Assembly (NCBI GenBank): GCA_963565915.1
Contig: OY751489.1
Location: forward strand, 5,022,001 to 5,086,000
Source of the DNA: Entoloma clypeatum
Lineage: Eukaryota > Basidiomycota > Agaricomycetes > Agaricales > Entolomataceae
Length of the DNA: 64,000 nucleotides
Reading direction: 5' to 3'
Shown here: positions 58,379 to 64,000 of the stretch, in pieces
Layout: each line of letters begins with the position of its first letter
Numbering within the stretch: position 1 is the stretch's first letter
Notes under the pieces: generated by a model
The model's input: only the letters and a program-made list of their open reading frames with translations
Told to the model about the DNA's origin: nothing
The model's database searches: none
Translations under genes and position numbers: made by a program

Positions 58379-58535
58379 TGTTACGGACTTACCGGTTTGT
58401 ATGTTACGCACTTTTCCCTTGCATTGTACCGTCATCATTTCTTTGACTCATCGGACCGCTTACTCACTTTGTTCTTCGCCTTTCCACTTCCTGCATACTC
58501 TGCCCGAACCTTGGAACGGTTTGTTAAGCATAACA
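58379..58535 (+). repeat. E7 3' LTR, shortened
   Basis: TGTTACGGACTTACC at the start and GGAACGGTTTGTTAAGC with TAACA at the end match E2's LTR ends, but it is 157 bp against 369 and lacks the TATA/U3 repeat block. Preceded by purine tract GAGGAGGGGAAC. Confidence 0.8.
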
Positions 58536-58799
58536 CGAATGTCCTTGGAATTCCATATCCATGGATTTCATTGAAACTCTTCTGACCTCCGACAACTTTG
58601 ATGCCATCCTCATTATCGTTGATCAATTCACGAAGCAAAGCATCTTCATTCCGACAACCATTAATTGCACCTCCGAAGATCTCGCCATCCTTTTCGTACT
58701 ACCTGTCTTCTCTAAACATGGCGTACCCAAACATGTCACCTCCGACCGCGGCCCCAAATTTGTATCCCGATTCTTCTGATCCCTTGGAAAAGCTCTAAA
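58536..58799 (+). pseudogene. E3 integrase core fragment
   Basis: PWNSISMDFIETLLTSDNF, AILIIVDQFTKQSIFIPT and VTSDRGPKFVSRFF give the first two catalytic Asp, then a TGA near 58777 and E8's LTR at 58800. Confidence 0.85.
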
Positions 58800-59355
58800 T
58801 GTTACACTTTTTCACCCTCTTCCTATGCACCTTCACACGACCCTTCAACCCTTGATCCCCATCACACCCCGTTTCACCTAACTCCGACGACCCTGGGACA
58901 TGTGTCCCCTCTATCAGCGCTATGACTCACACTGACTCGGACAATTCCCCTTTTAGATACATTTTCACTCGTTATCTCTGACTCACGGCCTCGCGGCCTT
59001 ATCTCTGACTCTTATGCCACAGCCCCTTGAAACATCTATCTAACCAATGGCTTATTTAGCTCCTGCGCAGCACTTACTTATTTATAGCTATAGGATAACA
59101 TATATAAAACCTGTAACTTTAGAGTAGAGGTCCTCAGCTTGACCTAGGCAAACAACGCTTACTTGTCTACTACTTCGAACGCTCTCTAACTAAGTGCCTT
59201 GCGAGGACTTAGCTCTGCTTGACCCGAACCGAGTCGTCCTTCTGAGGAACTCGCTGATTGACCAAGTCGACCTATTGAGGGACTTGTTGTGGAACCAGTT
59301 CGAACCCACGTGATCCGATCTGTTGAACTTGTTGTTGTAGGCTATCGCCGTAACA
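58800..59355 (+). repeat. E8 5' LTR
   Basis: 556 bp, TGTTACAC... to ...GCCGTAACA. TATATAA at 59101-59107; AGCTTGACCT (59136-59145), 35 nt downstream, pairs with AGGTCAAGCT (59358-59367), 2 nt past the LTR. Confidence 0.85.
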
Positions 59356-59649
59356 AAAGGTCAAGCTGATCAACGTCGTCAACCCACCGCGGTTTTAGAC
59401 GCAAAGATTCTTCCCCGACAATCCACCTTTGGAGTCCCGTCCGACTCAGAAGACGAACAGGAGTTCGTTGACGCACCTGTCACACCACGACCACTGCCGA
59501 CACCGTACAGAAGAGTAACCTCCTCTTTCGTACCAGTCAACCCCACATCACCCTCTTACCTCTCTCCGAGACGAAACCCACCGCCGCCAGCTGCTGCTGT
59601 TGCTGCACCCAGACCAACCCCAGACACCCCAAAGACTCCACTTGTAGAA

Positions 59650-60552
59650 ATGAATTCTCAAGTAAGGACCCCAGAAAAAGAAATCAAGATCAGCCCGCCG
59701 GCGATCTTCAATGGAGATAGAAGGAAACTATCTGAATTTTTGTTCGACGCGAACCTGTACCTGGAGATGAACGATGACATTTACAACTCCGACAAAAAAA
59801 AAATCCTGTTCACTGTCTCATACATGAAAGGAGGAACTGCCGGACCCTGGAAGGAGTCCTGGCACAGAGATATCAGCACCACCGGAGTATCCGTGTACCC
59901 GAAATATGCGGAGTTCATCGAAAAACTGAGGAAGTTGTTTTCCCCAGCCGACAAAGAAGGAGACGCGTTAACCATGATGAAAACACAAAGAATGGAAGGC
60001 ATGACTGCCGACGAATATGTTGAAAAATTCAAGTTATGGGCTGCAGAGAGTCTGATCAAAGATGATTGATCTCTCAGAGACTACTTCATGGAGGCGTTGC
60101 CACATGCGCTCCGAGACAAGATCTTGGGCCTTGATAAGGTCCCAGGAACAATGGAAGAGTGGTACACCACGGCGTCCAGACTGGACAACCAGTGGAGAAG
60201 GGCCAAGGCAGTGGCTCAAAGACTCAGACCTGATGGGGGAAAAAAGAAGTTCAAAGTGAACTATAACCCCGCACCCCAAAACGCGCATTTTGCCCCAGAC
60301 CCTAATGCCATGGACATTGACCGGCTGACTGCCGAAGAGAGAGACGACCACTTCAAGAAAGGGTTGTGCTTCGTCTGCCACCAGGCAGGACATCGTGCTG
60401 ATGCACACAAAGGAGGAAAAACCCCGGTTGCGAACAATACATTCAAAAAAGCATCCGATGCATATGCCCATATCCGAGGCATTTTCAAGGACTTACCAAA
60501 TGAGGAACAAGACACCTTGATCTCCGAAATGGAGAAACAGGGTTTTCAATAA
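59650..60552 (+). pseudogene. E8 gag with one internal TGA
   Basis: The frame is open upstream of the first ATG back to about 59360 without a start (Pro-rich: VTPRPLPTPYRR), so the true start may be earlier or non-ATG. Capsid core: ISPPAIFNGDRRKLSEFL, KKILFTVSYMKGGTAGPW, MTADEYVEKFKLWA. TGA at 60067 (KDD-SLRDYF), then DKILGLDKVPGTMEEWY and a knuckle-like CFVCHQAGHRADAH lacking the last Cys. Ends EKQGFQ at 60552. Confidence 0.88.
60540..60546 (+). promoter_or_regulatory. Candidate -1 frameshift heptamer, E8 gag/pol
   Basis: CA-G GGT TTT-CAA-TAA: the heptamer ends 3 nt before the gag stop. The -1 frame reads GFSIKRPVPMSAPAQF into pol without a stop. Confidence 0.65.
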
Positions 60553-63500
60553 AGCGGCCTGTACCGATGTCAGCCCCTGCTCAGTTTTCAATCTCCCTAT
60601 CACCTGTAATTGTAGCCGACATGAATGAGAAATCTTTTTCGATCCCCATTTCAATGTCAGGAGAAGGAGAAAGCATCAATGAAAGACTAAAGACAAATGC
60701 CCTGATAGACTCAGGAGCAGGAGGAACCTTCTTGGATCAGAAGTTCGCCACAGCAAACCGGATGGAGCTTATTCCGTTATTAAAGCCCATTCGGGTGTTC
60801 AATGTGGATGGAACCAGAAACAAAGAAGGAACGATCACCCATTGTACATGGAAGAAGATCTGGATCGATAACAAAGAACTTGATGTCAGATTCTTGGTAA
60901 CCGGACTTGGAAAGGAAACCACCATTTTGGGGTTACCTTGGTTGAAACAATACAACCCGAAGATTGATTGGGAAAGAGGAACCTTGGATATTGAAACTAT
61001 CAGGTTCAAGAAGACCCTAGCAGGGGTCATGAGGAAGAAATTTGATGAGCTCTTGGCATCAAAAGACAAAAAACCCATTGCAATCGCAGCATGGATGAAA
61101 GAAGAACCTAAGAGGATCTTCGCAACAATAGAAGAAATTGATGATGAAGAGACCCTTAAACCGAGAAAGGAGACTCTACCGGCAAATGGACCTATCTTGA
61201 AAAGGATAGATGAAGAATCAGACGATGACCTCGACCTATTCAGGACATATGTCACAACGGACGAACCCATTGAGGATGTTTGGATCCAAGCCAAAACCTC
61301 GATCTCCCAGAAACTCTCACACAACACAGACACCACGGACAAACCAAAGAAAGAACTACCAGAACGATATGATCAGTATCAGAAGGTGTTCGAGAAAACG
61401 GCATCTGAGAGATTACCGGAACATAAACCATGGGACCACGCAATTGACTTAAAACCGGACTTCACCCCGAAAGACTGCAAGGTTTATCCTTTGTCACCGG
61501 AAGAACAAACTAAATTGGATGAATTCCTTGATGAGAACCTTTGAAAGGGGTACATCAGACCCTCGAAATCACCAATGGCATCACCTTTTTTCTTCATGGC
61601 TAAAAAGGACTCAGATAAACTCAGACCCTGTCAGGACTATCGGCGATTGAACGAGGGAACAGTGAAGAACGCATACCCGTTACCCCTGGTCGGAGATTTA
61701 CTGGACAAACTGAAAGGAGCAAAGGTCTTTACCAAACTGGACATGCGTTGGGGATACAACAACGTACGGATCAAACCTGGCGACGAATGGAAGGCTGCAT
61801 TCAAAACCAATCGAGGGTTGTACGAACCTTTGGTTGCCTTCTTTGGGCTGGCAGGCATGCCACCCACGTTTCAGGCGATGATGAACGAAATCTTCAAAGA
61901 AGAACTCGAAGAGGGATGGTTGCTCATTTATTTGGACGACATCTTCATCTTCTCGGTCAATGACGAAATCGACACCGAACGAACGCTCCGCGTACTAAGA
62001 AAAATGATAGAGAATGACCTCTATCTCAACCTGGAAAAATGCGAATTTGGAGTCAGGCAGTGCGAATACCTCGGACTGATTATCAAAGAAAACGAAATCG
62101 CAATGGACCCCGTTAAGTTATCGGGGATAGCAAAATGGCCAGAACCCACGACTGTCAAGCAAGTCAGATCTTTCCTCGGATTTGGGAACTTCTATCGAAG
62201 ATTTATTGGACACTACTCAGACATTGCCAAACCTCTGAATGATCTGACCAAAAAGGATCTAGAGTGGGAATGGAATGAAGACTGCCAGACGGCATTCGAC
62301 ACATTAAAGAACAAATTCGCGGAATCACCGGTATTGTTGATGCCGAACACTGACAAACCGTTCATCATAGAATCTGATGCATCAAAATGGGCGACAGGAG
62401 CAGTACTGCACCAACAAGATGTGAATGGAGACTGGCACCCCTGCGGATATATATCGCACTCGTTCTCTGCGCCAGAGCGGAACTATGAGATCTATGATCG
62501 GGAACTCTTGGGAATTATCCGAGCACTGGAAACCTGGAGGCACTACCTCCTTGGATCACCGTTTCCAACAGTTGTTCTATCAGATCACAAGAACTTGACG
62601 TATTACCGGGAACCCCAGAAATTGAACAGACGACAAGCACGGTGGAGATTGTATCTCTCTGAGTTTGAACTCAAACTAGTGCATACCCCAGGATCGAAGA
62701 TGATCCAGTCTGACGCCTTGTCAAGGCGACCGGACCATATACCTGAAGAGGACACCGATAACGAAGACGTTATTGTCTTGCCAAATGACATTTTTGTCAA
62801 AACAGTGGACCTTGAGCTACAAGGAGATATTCTAAAAGCAACCAAAAACGATGAGCTCTTCTCGAAAGCCATCACTGCCCTAAAAGAATCGGGAATGCCA
62901 CCGATTAAATCCCATTTATCAGAATGGAGAACAGAAGACGGAATATTATTCTTCCGTGACAGATGTTACGTACCACCAGATGAAACTCTGCGCCGGGAAA
63001 TAACGAAACGATACCATGATTCCCTACCAAGCGGACATCCGGGACATCTAAAAACCCTGGAACTAATCAGAAGAACCTATTGGTGGCCAGGAATGTACGT
63101 GTTTGTCAAAAATTATGTTGGAGGATGTGCAACCTGCCAACAAATGAAAGTCAACACACACCCCACAAATCCTGGATTAATGCCGATCAAAGCACAAAAA
63201 GACGCTAGACCATTCTCTCAAACGACGATCGACTTCATTACGGACTTACCCGAGAGCAACGGGTTTGACAGTATCATGGTCGTAGTAGACCATGGTTCTA
63301 CGAAGGGGGTAATTTCCATCCCTTGCACGAAAACCACCGACACGACCCTTACTGCCAAGCTTTATTTGGATCACGTATACCAAAGATTCGGACTCCCAGA
63401 CTCCATTCTGTCTGACAGAGGGCCGCAGTTTGCCTCTCAGGTCTTCAGAGAACTAGGGCGACTCCTAGGGATCAAACTAATGATGAGCACGGCTTATCAC

Positions 63501-64000
63501 CCTCAGACTGATGGAGAAACGGAACGAGCAAATCAGGAACTTGAGATCTATTTCTGGATGTTCTGTTCGAACAATCCTGAAACATGGCACGATCATAATT
63601 CAACAATGGAGTTCTGTCATAATCAAAGAACTCATTCCACGACGAAACGATCCCCGTTCTATCTGATGATGGGATACGAACCAAGAGACATAACATTGGC
63701 ATTCGACAAGACAAATGTGCCAAGTGTAGAAGAACGGCTCAAAGAGCTGAAACAAGCAAGAGATGAAGCGCTGGCAGCGCACGAACTAGCCCGTCAGATG
63801 ATGGCTGAAAGGTCAACACGAGGTTTCGCTCCGTTTGGAAAAGGAGAACAGGTATGGCTAGAAGGAAAGAACCTCCGAATCGGATACCCTTCCAGAAAAC
63901 TGGCACCCAAAAGAGAAGGACCCTTCACCATTTCCGAGGTGCTTGGGCCCATGACGTACAAACTGAAACTTCCAGAACAATGGAAGATCCACCCCGTTTT
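60547..64000 (+). pseudogene. E8 pol: protease, RT, RNase H, integrase (incomplete at the window edge)
   Basis: Protease ALIDSGAGGTFLDQKF. TGA at 61542 ([14 protein letters not shown]), where Arg or Lys is expected. From 61545 the same frame stays open to 64000 (about 818 codons): [15 protein letters not shown], RNase [25 protein letters not shown] and [10 protein letters not shown], integrase [37 protein letters not shown] and [16 protein letters not shown], then the GPF-type segment before the chromodomain position. The 3' end is outside. Confidence 0.92.

Larger units (their letters stand above)
47768..58535 (+). mobile_element. E7: Ty3/Gypsy (E2 family), 5' truncated, containing E6
   Basis: Begins inside gag just before the zinc knuckles, fused to E3 integrase. 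Pol is interrupted by E6 in the protease (NWTTGAV) and resumes at 54691. Ends with a third ORF and a 157-bp LTR (58379-58535), after which E3 integrase resumes. 5' LTR, leader and most of gag are missing, together with about 45-55 codons of E3 integrase. Confidence 0.88.
27459..58799 (+). mobile_element. E3: heavily mutated Ty3/Gypsy element, split by E4, E7 and E8
   Basis: The pieces are 27459-29584 (LTR, gag, protease), 45719-47767 (RT, RNase H, integrase start) and 58536-58799 (integrase core); the rest lies beyond E8. The 29584/45719 junction restores [14 protein letters not shown] once one GCTCA is removed. About eleven TGA stops interrupt it, and the RT active site reads YLYN instead of YLDD, so it is dead. 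It inserted into the Plavaka fragment after FSGDK. Confidence 0.88.
58800..64000 (+). mobile_element. E8: Ty3/Gypsy element, runs off the window
   Basis: 5' LTR, gag, slippery heptamer and pol are present up to the region between integrase and the expected end; the 3' LTR is outside. Only two stops (60067 and 61542) interrupt the coding frames. A family distinct from E1-E7. It lies in the integrase of E3. Confidence 0.9.

Noticed and set aside
1..64000. CRISPR arrays, operons, bacterial promoters, integrative phage
   Set aside because: Spliced eukaryotic genes and eukaryotic retroelements throughout; no such structures seen.

Overview
The window looks like an Agaricomycete (basidiomycete fungus) chromosome segment. 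The host genes have many 45-80 nt GT-AG introns, and the repeats are typical of mushroom genomes: chromodomain Ty3/Gypsy elements, a Ty1/Copia fragment, a Plavaka-type DNA transposon fragment, a Tad-like LINE tail and an HNH_2 nuclease gene.

Region 1 (1-13.1 kb) is host genic. It holds a complete phosphoinositide-specific phospholipase C (minus), a small secreted cysteine-rich protein (minus) with a TATA box, an OXR1-type TLDc protein (minus), a low-complexity nuclear-looking protein whose C2HC zinc finger is interrupted by an intron (plus), and an HNH_2 nuclease gene that appears decayed (minus). A 671-bp TA-flanked inverted-repeat element (13141-13811) follows, then a Copia 5' LTR and truncated gag (14281-15660).

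Region 2 (15.7-64 kb) is almost entirely nested retroelements, which I number E1-E8. E1 (15661-25525, plus, internally deleted) contains E2 (18564-24598, minus, 5-bp target duplication GATGG). To the right, a Plavaka transposon fragment (26455-27458) is broken by E3 (from 27459, plus, riddled with TGA codons). E3 is broken three times: by E4 (29585-45718, duplication GCTCA), by E7 (47768-58535, plus, 5' truncated) and by E8 (58800 to beyond the window). E4 contains a LINE-mobilised insert (31969-41903, 39-nt poly(T), 14-bp duplication), and that insert contains E5 (33464-40531, identical 1112-bp LTRs, gag only). E7 contains E6 (48535-54685, identical 289-bp LTRs, duplication GCGGT). The deepest stack is five levels: Plavaka > E3 > E4 > LINE insert > E5. 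Most of the apparently broken genes can be read as one frame once the nested elements are recognised.

Three signals tie the region together. (i) All six Ty3/Gypsy elements with a visible 5' LTR (five families) carry, exactly 2 nt inside that LTR, a 10-12 nt primer site complementary to an LTR stretch; in the five with a clear TATATAA it lies about 33-35 nt downstream. This is the layout expected for Tf1-type self-priming. E5 instead has a conventional TGG-starting primer site. (ii) Where gag and pol overlap, pol is in the -1 frame, and three families place a slippery heptamer (GGGTTTT twice, AAAAAAA once) within 15 nt of the gag stop. (iii) Many inactivating stops are TGA where CGA (Arg) is expected, and LTR differences concentrate at CpG, suggesting CpG-directed mutation. 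All boundaries and comparisons were made by eye.
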